Assembly: GCA_027919835.1 (NCBI GenBank)
Contig: JANVFP010000002.1
Coordinates: 496,001-560,000, forward strand
Source of the DNA: Lentinula raphanica
Lineage: Eukaryota; Basidiomycota; Agaricomycetes; Agaricales; Omphalotaceae
DNA length: 64,000 bases
Reading direction: 5' to 3'
In this document: positions 25,152 to 37,448 of the stretch, in pieces
Numbering within the stretch: the stretch's first letter is position 1
Layout: the number at the start of each line of letters is the position of its first letter
Position numbers and translations under genes: made by a program
Notes under the pieces: model-generated
What the model was told of the DNA's origin: nothing
Seen by the model: the letters and a program-made list of their open reading frames with translations, nothing else
Database searches by the model: none

Positions 25152-28151
25152 ATGAGTTCTCAAGAGTCACAAAATACCTCAAAGTTTGACGAGATGAACT
25201 CTTCAATTCAAACTTCTGCGCTGAAAGCTACAAGGAATTCCATGCTCCTTCCATCCGACATTAATTTTCACCGCACAATGGACTCCGATTTCTCTAGGGA
25301 ACTTGATGCATTTTCATACAGAATTCTATCTGTCGCAAACCAAGTCCTCAATCTCATTGGCACCGTCGATCAAACTTCTAAGGACAAGGGTATATTGGAG
25401 AATGAAGATGATGTTGTGGACAATTTTCAATCAACTGTCGTGGACGCGGTGGACAAGATGATGGAAAGAACAGTACGTCATCTCTTGCACAGGCCTTCGA
25501 AATTATTAGAGCTTGGTTGTAGGACATGAATTTGGATGTGTTTCTTGGTCGAAATAAAGCTCCAGCGATAACTATCGATCTAAAGGCAAAATCCGTTGTC
25601 ACAAATGTAATTTTGTTTTTTGCCTTGTTCGCATACTTTCTCTTGACATCATCCCGAAGAAAACGAACACTAGAAACGCCAAAGGCGCTCTAGATCCCGC
25701 TCTCCAACATGCGTCTCATTTGCCCAAACCTCAACTCAAGTTCAAGACAAAAGTCAGCAACGATGATATCCCTTGGTCTCCAACTCTTCCACACAAATAT
25801 AACGCTAAAGTCCCTATGGCTTCGACCTCCATGATCTCGAATCACAGACGGAGACGGATAGACTCGTGTACGTTCACTCTACGATCCAAATTTGTTGAAC
25901 TGACAATCTCCTAGTAATCTTCACCCCTACCGCTACGAAATATCCCATATATCTTATCCTTCTCGCATGTTCCAACCAGCAGAGCCGATACCCCCAACGC
26001 CCTTTGGATCTACTACATTCAAATGGGTCGCGAACGTGAAAGAGCTGCAGAGTTTGTTGGACGGGCTTCGTGGGGCAACTGAGATTGCACTGGATCTGGA
26101 GCACCATAGCTATAGATCTTACTGGGGTTTCTGTGCCTGATGCAAATCAGTACTCGAAAACAAGATTGGATAGTGGACCTCTTGGAGTTGAGGGAAGAGT
26201 TGGAAGTACTGAACGAAGTGTTCACAGACCCGAACATCATCAAAGTGCGTCTCATTCCTCATGATATCACAGTCATCTTCACGAAAGTGTAAACCAGATT
26301 CTGCATGGGGCAGAGAGCGATATTGTTTGGCTCCAACAAGACCTCAATCTTTATATTGTGAACTTATTCGATACGTTCCATGCTTCAAAAATCTTAGGCT
26401 TTCCTCGACATGGATTGGCGAACTTGTTGGAGATGTACTGCGATTTTACAGCTGACAAAAGATATCAACTGGCAGACTGGCGAATACGGTGAGTTGCCGC
26501 GATACAATTTCTGACCTCGTATCCATTATTCCGCCTAGTCCATTACCACAGGAGATGCTAGACTATGCTCGCTCTGATACACATTTCCTACTCTACATCT
26601 ATGATAATCTACGCAATGCGCTTTTGGATAGGGCGGTCTCCTCGATCGATTCAGCAGAAGATGCCGGCCAAAGCCCAATTCGTCAAGTCCTTTCCAGGTC
26701 TGAAGCCACGGCTTTGCGTGTCTACGAAAAAGAACGTTATGACTTGGAGGGAGGTAGCGGAGGAAACGGATGGGATACCCTTGCCAAAAAATGGAACAAG
26801 AACAATCTATACGCTAATTCACCGACAGTCGGTATCTCTGGAATGCAAAAGGGTATATACAAGCGAATACATCTATGGCGGGACACGGTCGCTCGAGAAG
26901 AGGACGAGAGCGTGAGGTAAGCTTGAACTCTTTTAGATTTCAGTCTAACACCGTCTCAATGAGATTCCAAGATATGTTCTTCCTAATCATTTTCTTTTTC
27001 AACTTGCGGAGCAACCACCTTCCGATATGGCCTCAATGTTGAATATCTTTCGTTTTGTACCTCCTGTATTGAGGAGAAGGGCAAAGGAGCTACTGGACGC
27101 TATACAAGAAGCTATCGAACAGCATACAACTCGAAACGAAGAAACGACCACGGAAGACGTGTTTCCTCCAGGAGCTCCTGCTATGTTGGTCGAGGATCGA
27201 CGTTCGCCAAATCTCACAGACAGTTTATGGACATTGGGTGAGTCACAGTGATCAACTCAGATCATTTCACTCATCACCGATATAATCATAGATCCTTCTT
27301 CGACCAGTGTTTCAACGTCGTCCGTTTTGCTAGAAGCACAATCAAAGTCCATCTCATCATCCGTTAGAGGACACAACGAAACCAACGCCGGCGGCATTAT
27401 TACTCAGAGGAGTGCGTTATTTGGAAGAACTCTCACACCCAATACACAGGCTGTGAGTCGACTGCATTGTTCTCTATCTTTATGTACTGATTTTTTATAA
27501 ATTGGCACTCAGCCCATCGACCGGTTCTCTGAAATCGTTGCACGTATACATAGCACTCTGGTCATTGCACCGAGTGCATCAAAGGCAAGTAATCCCTTCA
27601 CATCTCATTAATGTCGGCTAATTGGAACCACCTCATCAAGCTAACTCGTGGTCCCTTCACGAAAGCAACGACTGTTACACATGATAGTACTTCTCTATTG
27701 AAGGATACTCAAGAGGATGAAACCCTTTCCCCGGAAGTCCAGGTCGAGATTCCTTTCGTTCCTTCAGCTTCACGAGAAACGAATCATGGTACAACAGCGG
27801 AGCCCAGTGATACTATTGTAATAGTGGGTCAAGTGCGGCAAAAGAAACGCAAGCGTGTCAAGACTGTTCCTAATCCTGGAGACGGCTCACCAAAGGAGGA
27901 CGGCAGCAGTGCGATATCGTTCGATTTTGCGTCTGCTCCGAATATCCTGGACACTGCCCCTCCTACTGAACAAACGGCTGTTCCGCGGAAAAAGGCCAAG
28001 CAGACGAAAGGTATGACGGTGATATCTGTTTTAGCTAACACATTCACGATGGTTTTGTTCAGCTCGCGGCACCTTCTATGGTGATTTCCCTGCACCTCCG
28101 AAAGCATACAGTGAGGTCAAAAGTGGGAACAAATCCCACACTTTCAAATGA
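25152..28151 (+). CDS. rrp6: Exosome 3'-5' exoribonuclease Rrp6 (apparent frameshift)
   Basis: Nuclear exosome nuclease (EXOSC10 family) for rRNA, snoRNA and mRNA surveillance. The ATG is at 25152. Order: PMC2NT domain ([20 protein letters not shown]), linker with [16 protein letters not shown] near 25930, DEDD-Y exonuclease with Exo I motif [17 protein letters not shown] (26081-26131), Exo [17 protein letters not shown] and Exo [21 protein letters not shown] domain ([17 protein letters not shown]), then a basic tail with KKRKRVK and the stop at 28149-28151. About eleven small introns are used. Immediately after Exo I the frame breaks: the codons run TTC-TGT-GCC-TGA, whereas the conserved CLMQIS continuation lies one base out of frame from 26134. 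No intron can repair this. Everything downstream is conserved, so this is either a one-base sequencing deletion or a recent lesion. Confidence 0.9.
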
Positions 28152-28657
28152 GGAGGCATGCTTCAAGAATCATACGTACTATGGCCGACAGGGTGCTTCA
28201 CGACTATGCTACTTCCGATCTATCGACACAAGCGGTTCTGGGTGATTGAAAGACCTCTATACATCGCAATAGCACTGAATAGAGATGACTGGAAGGCCCC
28301 TCGAACGCTCGGAATTGAGCACGCATAAAAATAGAAGAATCTTGGTCACGGAAGTACCCTGGCAGCCATAGTACAATACTTGTACCGTAGTATGTAAGTA
28401 GGTTGTCGGAAAGCGTTTCAGCTACTCTTTGTGCATCTAATTATCCATGTCTAATAGCAGCCTTATACCTTGCGCCTAGTACCGAAGGGGTACTTACCTC
28501 CCAGCAACTCAGTGCCGCCTCGCTCTCTTGTGTGATTTACGGCATCTGCGGTCCGATTGTAAAGGCTGAAAATACATCCAGTATAAAAAGATGCTAAGAT
28601 GACTCCAACTTTTTTGTTTTCTTTATCATCCCAGGCTCTTTACGACCAGATACCGCC
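28152..28657. other. Intergenic stretch, Rrp6 3' flank and MFS promoter
   Basis: No gene seen. The last 80 bp hold the TATA-like box of the transporter gene. Confidence 0.5.
28582..28589 (+). promoter_or_regulatory. TATA-like box of the MFS transporter gene
   Basis: TATAAAAA, 76 bp upstream of the ATG at 28658. Supported by position and sequence only. Confidence 0.45.
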
Positions 28658-31032
28658 ATGAATTCAGGTATCTCTACGCCCAAAACCGAGGCTAGTCTTC
28701 CCTCTGTAACGAAATCTGATGATGATGCGGCTACGGTCGTTCACGAACAACCAATCCTCGATATCGAGCATATGCCTGTTGCTGATGATCCCAGGCAGTG
28801 GTCAAATTTTCGCAAGGTAACTGGTGCTGCATTCATGGCTTGTGCTCTGTCGCTCATAGTATTCTAGAACTTTATCCTGCTCCAAGTTGCCTTTGGGTCT
28901 ATGATTGCAGGATTAGGAGGCAACATACAAAATCGTCAGCACCCAGTACTTATTCCGTTGCGAGACTCAAGTTTCTCACTGATCCGTACCAGCCGCTATC
29001 GGAGAAATGGAAACGGACTTACCGGCTACTCCCTCACAGATCAGTCTCAGCTTGTCACTATTCATACTTTTGCAAGGCGTCGTACCTCTGGTATGTGTTG
29101 TCACCTTCTACAAATCGACGCAGAGCTCACCTTTCCTGGTAGGTTTGGGGTATGTTTTCTCTGCAAGTCCCGTCTTTGAGAACACTCTCAAGTGAATTTC
29201 AGCTTCAATCAGTGAAGTCAAAGGACGCAGGGTATGATCTTACACCATGATTATATTGGCAGTCAAGCTCATTGCTTATCGACTTACAGTTCGTCTACGT
29301 CGTGTCCATGGCTATTTTTACCATCGGGTCTGTGGTAGTCGCTATCAGTAAAAGCATAGGATTGTAAGTCCTGGTACACCTTTCATGGAATCTGACGAGT
29401 GAAGAGTTCTGACATCGTTACTACTCGGCTAGGTTAATCGGCTTTCGTTGCTTCCAAGCCGCTGGGTGAGTCTGAGGTTCATACCAAGGCTATGATGAAT
29501 TGCTTTTTCTCAACGTCTTAATAGCTCCAGTGCGGTCATGTCGATTGGTGCAGCAACGCTGGCCGATATCTACGATCCTGTGGAGCGAGGAACGAAGGTA
29601 AGTATACTATTCGTTTCTGTTTTCAATATTGACTTGCGTTTAGATGGGAATCTACTATATTGCCCCTCTTCTGGGACCGTCTATTGGCTCAATCATAGGC
29701 GGAGGTTTGACAACTGCCTTCACCTGGCGCGGCCCGTTTTATTTTCTCGCTATCATGGGTGGAATTGTGTTCATGTCTTTCCTACTCTTCTTCAAAGACA
29801 CATTTCGTCGCGAACGTAGCCTCACGTACCAGAGTGTACTGAAAGCAAGACTGAGAGAAGCGAAGAAAACTCTTGCTGTCGAGAATGTCAAGCCTGAGGA
29901 TGAAAAATCATGCCCCAATGATACGGATATCGAGAAACAAGTGATTCAGGAAACTCTGCCTGAAATCAAACTTGGATTACTGGATGTCAACCCTTTGAGG
30001 CCTATGGCGTTCATCCTTCGTCGTAAATACAACCTGTTCATGCTCACAGCATCTGGTGCGTACTACTGGCAGAAGTGTTCCAGAGTATACTGATTTGTCT
30101 GTGGTGATTATAGGTCTCTATTTCGCATTTGCTTTTGTTGTTGTATACACGACTTCCCGGACTTTAGGTACTTATTACCTGTATGATCCCATGAACATTG
30201 GTCTTGTCCTCCTTGCTTATGGGATTGGTGAGTTTTCATTCTCCCATGAATCTGGTGAATGTATCATGCTGATTGTTTGTACTAGGGACTGTCTGCGGAA
30301 GTATAGTCGGGGGCCGCTGGTCCGACTATGAGCTATCCCGCTTAAAGAGTCAAAATGGAGGGAAAAGCACGCCTGAGGTGATTATTGATATGTCTGTGGC
30401 CTCAAACACGATCTCAAACATCCCGACAGATGCGTCTTCGTTGTACAGTGCATGGCCTGGTAATATTTCCACTCTGCGTAATTGGATACGCATGGGTAAT
30501 TCAAGAACGAGTAAATATTGCAGGTGTTTGTGTCATGTTGTTTGCTTGCGGTTTTGTTTCTATGTGGGTCTTGTTTTGTGTTTCAGAATCACTTCTCGTA
30601 CCAGCTCATCCTCATCGTGATAGATTCGTCTATACAAGCACACTGGCATACATTGTGGATTCTAACGTGGGACGTTCTTCATCCGCCGTGGCTTTGAACA
30701 GTTGCTTCAGAGGTACTTTTGCGTTTATATTCGAGGAAATCGCAGTACCCATGCAGGTCAGTCAATACTTTTGTGGATCCTGATTTGTACCCTTTCCCTA
30801 TTTCTCATCTTATCATGACATTTGTGCCAGGATGGTTTGGGAGATGGTAGGTTAACGTTCATCGATAAATTTGCGCATGATGTTGAAAATACTCAACCTA
30901 GGATGGATGTACACAATCATTGCTGTTATCATGATGATAAGTGGATTGTTCACGATCCTGGTCATGTTGAAAGGCGCTCAGTGGAGACGAGAAGCTGAAG
31001 AACGAGAACTTGCTGGCGCGGATGAAAAGTAA
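28658..31032 (+). CDS. MFS transporter, DHA1 (drug:H+ antiporter) type
   Basis: A 12-span major facilitator of the plasma or vacuolar membrane, resembling fungal DHA1 multidrug/polyamine exporters. Substrate is unknown. About twelve exons. The N-terminal cytosolic tail is acidic. The first span (FILLQVAFGSMIAGLGGN) follows a 51-nt intron (28817-28867) that removes an apparent stop. The signature loop between spans 2 and 3 reads VWASISEVKGRRFVY, formed only if a 7-nt exon (29143-29149, GTTTGGG) is included. Motif C-like GPSIGSIIGGG follows span 4. Later segments STLAYIVDSNVGRSSSA and CFRGTFAFIFEE are typical of the family. The final exon ends with a charged tail and TAA at 31030-31032. No defect is seen once introns are placed. 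The border near 30560-30600 is the least certain. Confidence 0.85.
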
Positions 31033-31469
31033 CCTGATATTCACGATAGCTTTAATTTACCATAGATATTAGATTCATCATCATAGAGTCGACAGCATCA
31101 TTACTTACTACCAGTTGACTAGTCAGTGGTCACTTTTATTGTGCACTCTTTTAGCTCATATGAGTATTTGCTTCAAACCCTCAAATTTAAGAGTCCCAGG
31201 AGCACTGAGCAGTGAGAGACTGAGAGTAACACTTCGTCCTGACTTCATCGTAATTCCGGTGATTGCTGCATGCCGTTGACGGCAAGTCAGGTGATGCGCT
31301 TTAAGCGCTGAGGAGAATCACAAGAAGCGCTTGAAAGTGGTCAGCTTTGCAACTTCCTGTGTAAGTTTCTTTTGCCACTTTCTTTACTCGTCTTCCATTC
31401 GCCCCCGGAGTACACGATCTATTCAACAGATAATTCTATAGTTTCACTATTTCAATCTTTATCGAGGCC
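31033..31469. other. Intergenic stretch upstream of the RING gene
   Basis: The 3' flank of the transporter and the promoter of the RING gene. No gene, repeat or clear core promoter motif found. Confidence 0.45.
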
Positions 31470-34400
31470 ATGGGTCAAAGCCAAAGCGATAGCAACATCC
31501 ACAGGAATAGAAGCCCGAATCCAGCCATTTCCGCCAGTGGCCTTTCGTCAGAACCTAGCACCAGTGGACGTCGCCCTTCAGCCAGGCGGCTGTCTAGGCT
31601 ACATGCGAAGCTACCCAGGAGAATGACAGAGAAATCGTTGAGTTTGAATAGAAGAAGCAAAGTGGTCCGACGAAGTATCTCGGGGTTTGCTAGGTCAAGG
31701 ACTAAATCCGAGACTATGCCTGTTCCCGCCCAGGTCAACGAAGGAAACACACCCGCGCAGGCAGAGATACCTGAGATCTCTTCTCATCGCTCTGCCTGGC
31801 GGAGATCAATTGGTTTCGTCAAATCTAGGCGGTCCTACAAAGCATCAGACCACAGCATTCAGAATGATAATGATGCAGCGAACCTTAGTTCCAATGCTGA
31901 CGCTCCCATACCTGAAGCGCTTGCGGCGTCTTCCAGCTCCCACACTCCCTTATCTCTTCCGATGTTTGATGTAGATCCCGTTCATGCGGCGTCACATTCG
32001 GACAATCATCTTTCGAATTCAGACACAGCTGATCATAACTCCCTGGACCCACCAACTGCTACACCGTCTCTCCCTTACTCTCCACTTACCAGTGAAATGC
32101 ACACCTCGACCACGCATCACGAGCAGTCAACTTCTATCCCTCCCTCTCATGCAGAAGTAGCAACGAGTGTTACTACTGAGACGGAGGCTTCAGACCCAGT
32201 TGTCGTCATCGAAGAATCAATCCCAATATCAGACCCCAGTAACAGCGCTCACACCGATGCAGTATCTCAGCTTGCCACTGATGGTGAAGAACCTAACGTG
32301 AATTCTGCTGCAAGCGAAACAACGTCCAATTCTCCTCGTCAGTTTCCTCCATCCGGAACCCTTGTCGTTGTCCAGGGTGTAGTTCACACTACTGATGTTC
32401 AACTGCACTCAAATTCTTCGCCATTGTCGCTTTCGCAAACACAGAATTCACCGACTACTCCTGAAATACCGCATAACCCGAATGATCAAAGAACGGACGG
32501 ACGAGTTGCTAGTTCGACGTCTCCGGGTCCGAGAGCAAGACTTTCGGCGCTACTACGCCGTAGTCATGGATCCAGCTCAAGACCTGGAAGTTCTTCAGGC
32601 TCAGAAAGCACTGGCTTACCGAACGAAGACGTCCGACAACCTGAACCTTCAGAGTCCTCAGATGGAACGTCGACTTCGCAACCCGCACCTTCTCAGCCGC
32701 ACAGCAATGCTCCAGGTTCTATCTCATCCAACAGCATAGATGTTCTCGGCACACTATTAAGGTTTGTATTGTTCTCGTCATAGAGTCCTGTTTTTATTTA
32801 TCTCTCCTTAGTGTCGCTGCTGCAGCTACCGCTGCTTCCCTCCTTACCGGACCCCAAAGCCCTACTCCTTCTACAGAAACAACCCCGATTGATTCCGCCA
32901 ATGCCCAAACCTTATCTAGTCCAGCGTCCCTTGGATCAGATGCACCTCCTTCAATATCCTTCTCCTCATCATACCCTTCACCTTCAACGCCACCTCCCGC
33001 TGCCCCATCCAATCCGACTAGCACTAACTCGGTGGGGGACAGAGACAGAGCAGAGGGAATCCGACAACTATTGTCCAGCATTAGGAATCGCTTGGGGCGT
33101 CGACTTGGACCACCGTTCAGTCGAAGACCTGATCCTGAACCGCAATCGCAGCTATCAGAAAGCTCGAACAATTCTGCTACATCTGCAAATGGTTCGACAA
33201 CAGACCCTGGACCTGCTGCAGACACGCAGAATGCTCAAGAGAGGATGTTGAATGAGATTGCAAGGGCTTTCAATCTAGGTTTTTCTTCGACCCCTTCACC
33301 TTCTGTCAATGACGGCACGACAGGCTCAAACCAAGAGGGTGGGACTGGAAGGGTAGCTGAGGAAAATTTAAATATTGGACTACCATCGGAAGGCACATTT
33401 GAACGGTTCTTGTTGGATCTACAAGTTGACCTGAGGAGTGTGTTAACTGGGGGCGAAAGTGCCAACCCTACCACCTCGCGCGACCAAGATCCTCAAGCAG
33501 AAAATATCCCGTCTCAGAACGATCGTACCCCGGAGTCTGTCCCAGAACGTGAGGTCGAACCGGATTCCGCACCAGAACACGATAGCGATCAAAATTCCAT
33601 TCCTTCTCTGCAAGACGTCTCCGATTCTGATTCCGACTCTGACTCTATTTCCGACTCTGATTCCGACTCGAACCACAGCGCTTCGTCTTCGAATGACTCA
33701 CTCGGATTCGTCTCACCCGTCAACGAAACCGGCCAACATCGCCCCACAGGGAACGAAACGCAAATGCCGAACGATTCGCCCAGTTCACAGCCAAGAATCA
33801 ACTATTGGCGTTTGCATCGATTTCCTGCCATACCTATAGCCAGAGCTTATGCTGCAGCCGATAACGTTGCGCAGAACATGAGGTCTGGACTAGGCGGACT
33901 GACGAGGAGAGCGACCATGACCTCCCCTGTCCCAACCAGGTCCTCGTCTACTAATAATGGAACAGAGACAGGATCCAGTAGTATGCCAGCAACAGCCTCC
34001 AATCCAGCGTCGCCGACCGCTTCGGATGCAGAGAACCAGTCTGTTGTGGTACCTGTCATCGTTGTCGGACTGCAGAGTGTGAATCCGTTCTGGTTCACGG
34101 AGCCACTTGGCATACCTAGGACCCCGAATGGGAACACGACGCCAAATCTGGCAGATGAACCTCTTAGGTCTTCTCCTACTCCTTCGACTTCTTCTGCCGG
34201 CTCAACTCTGCAAGATACTGGTTCCTCTCCTCCTTCCACATCAACCTCTCATACAGTTACACCCGAACAAGGGACACGAGTATCTCCACCCCCTCCAGGT
34301 CTTGGCTTACCGTTCCCCTTGCCTGATTCGAGAACATTCTTGATCTATGTGATTGGAGGTCAGTCATCCTTTTCATGTTTTCATCGGCTTTACTGACGAT

Positions 34401-34925
34401 TATCATTGCTTTAGGTTACTATCCACCTGATCATGATCTTGTCACAGGAGCGGGTGACCCGACTGGTGAATCATCATTCGAAGCACTAATGTATGTTCGC
34501 ACCTAAACCCTTCGACCTTTCTCGCTGAAAATTTCCACAGATTACTCAACGAGCTACTCAATCGTCTTCCCTTTGAGACGTCGGTTACCGTTTCCAAAGA
34601 ACAGCTTGACAAGTCCGGCTTGGAAGTCATCAAAGGCAGACAAGTACAAGAATGGGTGAACACCGGGAAGGTCAGAAGCAACTGTCTTGACCAGTGTTTG
34701 ATCTGTTTGGAGGAGTATCAAGAGGACGAGTCTGTGAGAGTGTTGGAATGTCAACATGCTTTTCATATGGATTGTGTGGATAGGTGGTTGTTGGAGGGTA
34801 GAAACAGCTGTCCTGCATGTCGGGGCAAGGTGCGTGATCCTTTCGGAGGTGGTACCAATTTTTATGATTGATGACTCTTCCGAATTTAGGGTGTGTCAGA
34901 AGGTAACGAGGTTAGATCTTTGTAG
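31470..34925 (+). CDS. RING-H2 finger protein, probable E3 ubiquitin ligase
   Basis: A protein of about 1070 residues, almost all low-complexity Ser/Pro/Thr/Asn, with a C-terminal RING-H2 finger: CLICLEEYQEDESV, CQHAFHMDC, CPACRGK (about 34690-34830), giving the C3H2C3 zinc ligands. It is likely to transfer ubiquitin from an E2. Five exons are inferred. The first (31470 to about 32761) joins the second (from about 32812) through a 50-nt intron; small introns then split IGG-YYPPDHD and EALM-LLNELL. A last intron after GKG gives the short tail VSEGNEVRSL and a stop at 34923-34925; reading through that intron would stop at 34871. An SD dipeptide run lies near 33625-33670. A conserved block (VVVPVIVVGLQSVNPFWF) at 34045-34100 is kept nearly intact in the decayed copy at 36.9 kb. 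Confidence 0.83.
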
Positions 34926-35789
34926 AATCACGAAGACCTTCCTCTATATTTCTCTTGTTTGTCGTCAGGCTTTGATATTTCTTTTCTCGCTCTATGTTCC
35001 GCAATCGAAATTGAGAAAACATAATAATCTGTACCCATCCCATAATATGCACTCACAAAACGTCTTATATTCCGTAGACACCACAGGATATAAGTATAGT
35101 ATGCAAAATTGACCAACTCTCTGGAAAAGAAACATTCAATGAATATGAAGTGTCTTCAACGGTCTTCACAGCTTCAAGGCTCTCAAATGAAGGACATGCA
35201 CAGAAATTAGCTGAGCCGAAACCTTTCTGTAAGCAGTTCGAAGAGTTTGAGCTTCTTGAAGGCGAGGTTCGGGAAACCATACGAGTGCATGGCGAAGATA
35301 GTCATGACTGTAAGTCGTACTAAGGCTCAATGTCTTCGGAACTTTCAGAGGCGCGTTCGGGACAGACATACAATACGATGCGACCTGATACGATATGTCT
35401 CTGCGTTCAGGTCGTGGGGCCCTTGTTGCGACCCATAATCAGACCGTACAAGTGCATGGCGATGCAGCTGGCACAAAAGTTTACGTGGGGAAACTGTCTC
35501 TACTATCCGAGGTGTTTACAGAAAAAAAGACAAAAAACTGTCTCCGATCCTCAGGCCTCCGACCTCATTCTCGGAGGTACGTATACCATTCTCTGAGCCT
35601 GTAATGATTCCGGGTCTCCCGTACCACTGGTAACGGCGGAGATGACTCCTGCTGTGGTTTGCGCTGCTTCTGCCACACGGTGCTTGATACGAATAGATCC
35701 GAAATTCTGTCACCTTCAATGTCTGTGAAAGAGGGGGCGACGCTGGGTGTGCCAGACCTTGTTACTGTCCAACAGTTTTCCCGCTCCTC
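34926..35789. other. Spacer between RING gene and ETF-beta relic
   Basis: The first part (to about 35070) matches the flank of the RING relic at 37262-37430, so it was in the duplicated unit. The remainder has no gene I can support. The short phrase GTGCATGGCGA occurs twice (35288 and 35453). Confidence 0.45.
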
Positions 35790-36615
35790 CGAGTCTTTCT
35801 CCCACTAGCCAAACCTTAGTGTGTAGTCCGGTTCCGGCATCCTCTGCATTAAATGCGAAGAATCTCAATGGATTTTGGCGGATAGATAGCAAGAGGTTCT
35901 GAGCCTTTAGGAAGACAGTCGTGGATTTGGACTGGTTTCTCAATGGCAATCTCATCGAGAGGGTTCTGGAAAGTAGCATTGATGGACAGTTTACGTTGAA
36001 TAGATGGCCAGACGAACCATAGAATGTTGGACATTCAGATCCTTTGCGGTCTGTTCAGTGTTGAGTATTCACCCGAATTTTTGAGTGCGTTATCAATTGC
36101 GTTGAACGGATTGTACCCCATTTACTCGGCGGCGGAAGCTCGAAGAATCTTGATACTCTTTCCAAGTATTTTCAAAGCACCAAGGTAGTTCATCTATAGT
36201 CGCCATATACAACTCCCAGTGATCGAGATATGCTGAAGACCTGCGAAAGAACGTCAATGGTAGGTCAACGACTAGCATTTATCGAACCTTTCGAAAGACA
36301 ACTTCTCCAGTATGAAAATAAATTGTTGTTTTCATTTCTCCAATATGATTGATTGAAAGAAACAACTATCGAGACCCAGATCGCGAGGGAGGGAAAATCG
36401 GATGGGGGCCTTCACCTGCACGGGGGATGAATATTGATGAATGGTCGGTGGAATGCAGGTGAATGCTAAATATCATGGAGATCAAGGTGTGAATCCGGGC
36501 AAATTGATAGTTTGACAGCTGTTCGAGGACAATTTATTGTCGTTTAGGTGGAACGAGAATGATCAAGGATTTTTCGGTTGAAGGTCGCATCGGAAGCAGC
36601 TTAGTAGAAGAAAGA
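35790..36615 (-). pseudogene. Decayed copy of the ETF-beta gene (5' half only)
   Basis: Positions 35790-36115 align with the 3' spacer and 5' exons of the intact ETF-beta gene (45885-45960 and 47040-47280), including PKGSEPL and ENPLDEIAIE-like residues. The whole C-terminal half is missing, with the join close to 35875. A block of about 380 bp (36120-36500) then interrupts the copy, after which 36500-36615 matches the first exon (47281-47375). Frames are broken by indels and stops, and the GC donor of the intact gene has become AC. Part of the tandem duplication described in the findings. Confidence 0.8.
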
Positions 36616-36778
36616 TATGTATCGATGTTGTACTACTACTAGTTCAAGTTGACGTTGAAGCGTAGAAGAGAGGGAAGCGTGCGAACAACTTGGTAAGCAA
36701 AACTTTGGCTCAACGAACGAATTATTTGCACCTCGAGTCCTCCTCCTCCCATACTCATTGAATATCCTTCTTTTCATC

Positions 36779-37430
36779 ATACCCTTCACCTTCAACGCCA
36801 CCTCTTGCTGCCCATCCAACCCACGAAGAGAGCGATCATGACATCCCCTGCCCCGGTCTACTAATAGTGAACGAGAGATGGCAGGATCCAATGCCAGTAT
36901 GCCAGTAACACTGGCAGCCTCTAATCCAGCGTCGCCGACCGCTTCGGATGCAGAGAACCAGTCTGTTGTGGTACCTGTCATCGTTGTCGGACTGCAGAGT
37001 TTGAATCCGTTCTGGTTCACGGAGCCACTTGGCATACCTAGGATTCCGATTGGGAATACGACGCTGAATCTCTGGTCTCTACCCACCCTTTCCACTTCTT
37101 CTGTAAGATACTAGTACCTCTCCTCCTTCCACATCAACCTCTCATACAGTTACACCCAAACAAGGGACACACGCTTACCTACGCTTACCATTTCCCTTGC
37201 CTGATTCGAGAATATTCTCAATCTATGTGACTGTAGGTGATTATTGTTTCGCCAGAGCGTATCAGAAGAAAACGAGGTCATAACACTGTAGAATCACGAA
37301 GAATATTTCATAGATGTCTCTTTGTCATCAGGCTTTCTCGCTCTAAGACCCGCAATTGAACTGAGATGACTTGATGATTTGTACCCAATCTATAATTTGC
37401 ACCGACATAACATTTTCTGGATGAAGAAAA
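36779..37430 (+). pseudogene. Decayed copy of the RING-H2 gene
   Basis: The segment matches three separated parts of the RING gene: about 32968-33010, 33900-34350 and the 3' flank 34895-35065. The finger itself is lost and the frames are broken by indels. An internal block (36923-37043) differs from 34001-34121 at one position only, while flanking parts are much more diverged. No intact product is expected. Confidence 0.82.
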
Positions 37431-37448
37431 AGGTATGTACGATAAGTA

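Noticed and set aside
26120..26150. A 24-nt intron repairing RRP6
   Set aside because: It is too short, removes the conserved CLMQIS residues and still leads to a stop.
28800..28870. In-frame stop in the MFS transporter
   Set aside because: An intron GTAACT...TTCTAG (28817-28867) removes the TAG and joins FRK to NFILLQVAF in frame, so the gene is not broken there.
36601..37095. 164-codon minus-strand frame over the RING relic
   Set aside because: It is the complement of the conserved RING-derived block. The same antisense frame exists opposite the intact gene (33847-34239), so it is a consequence of codon bias.
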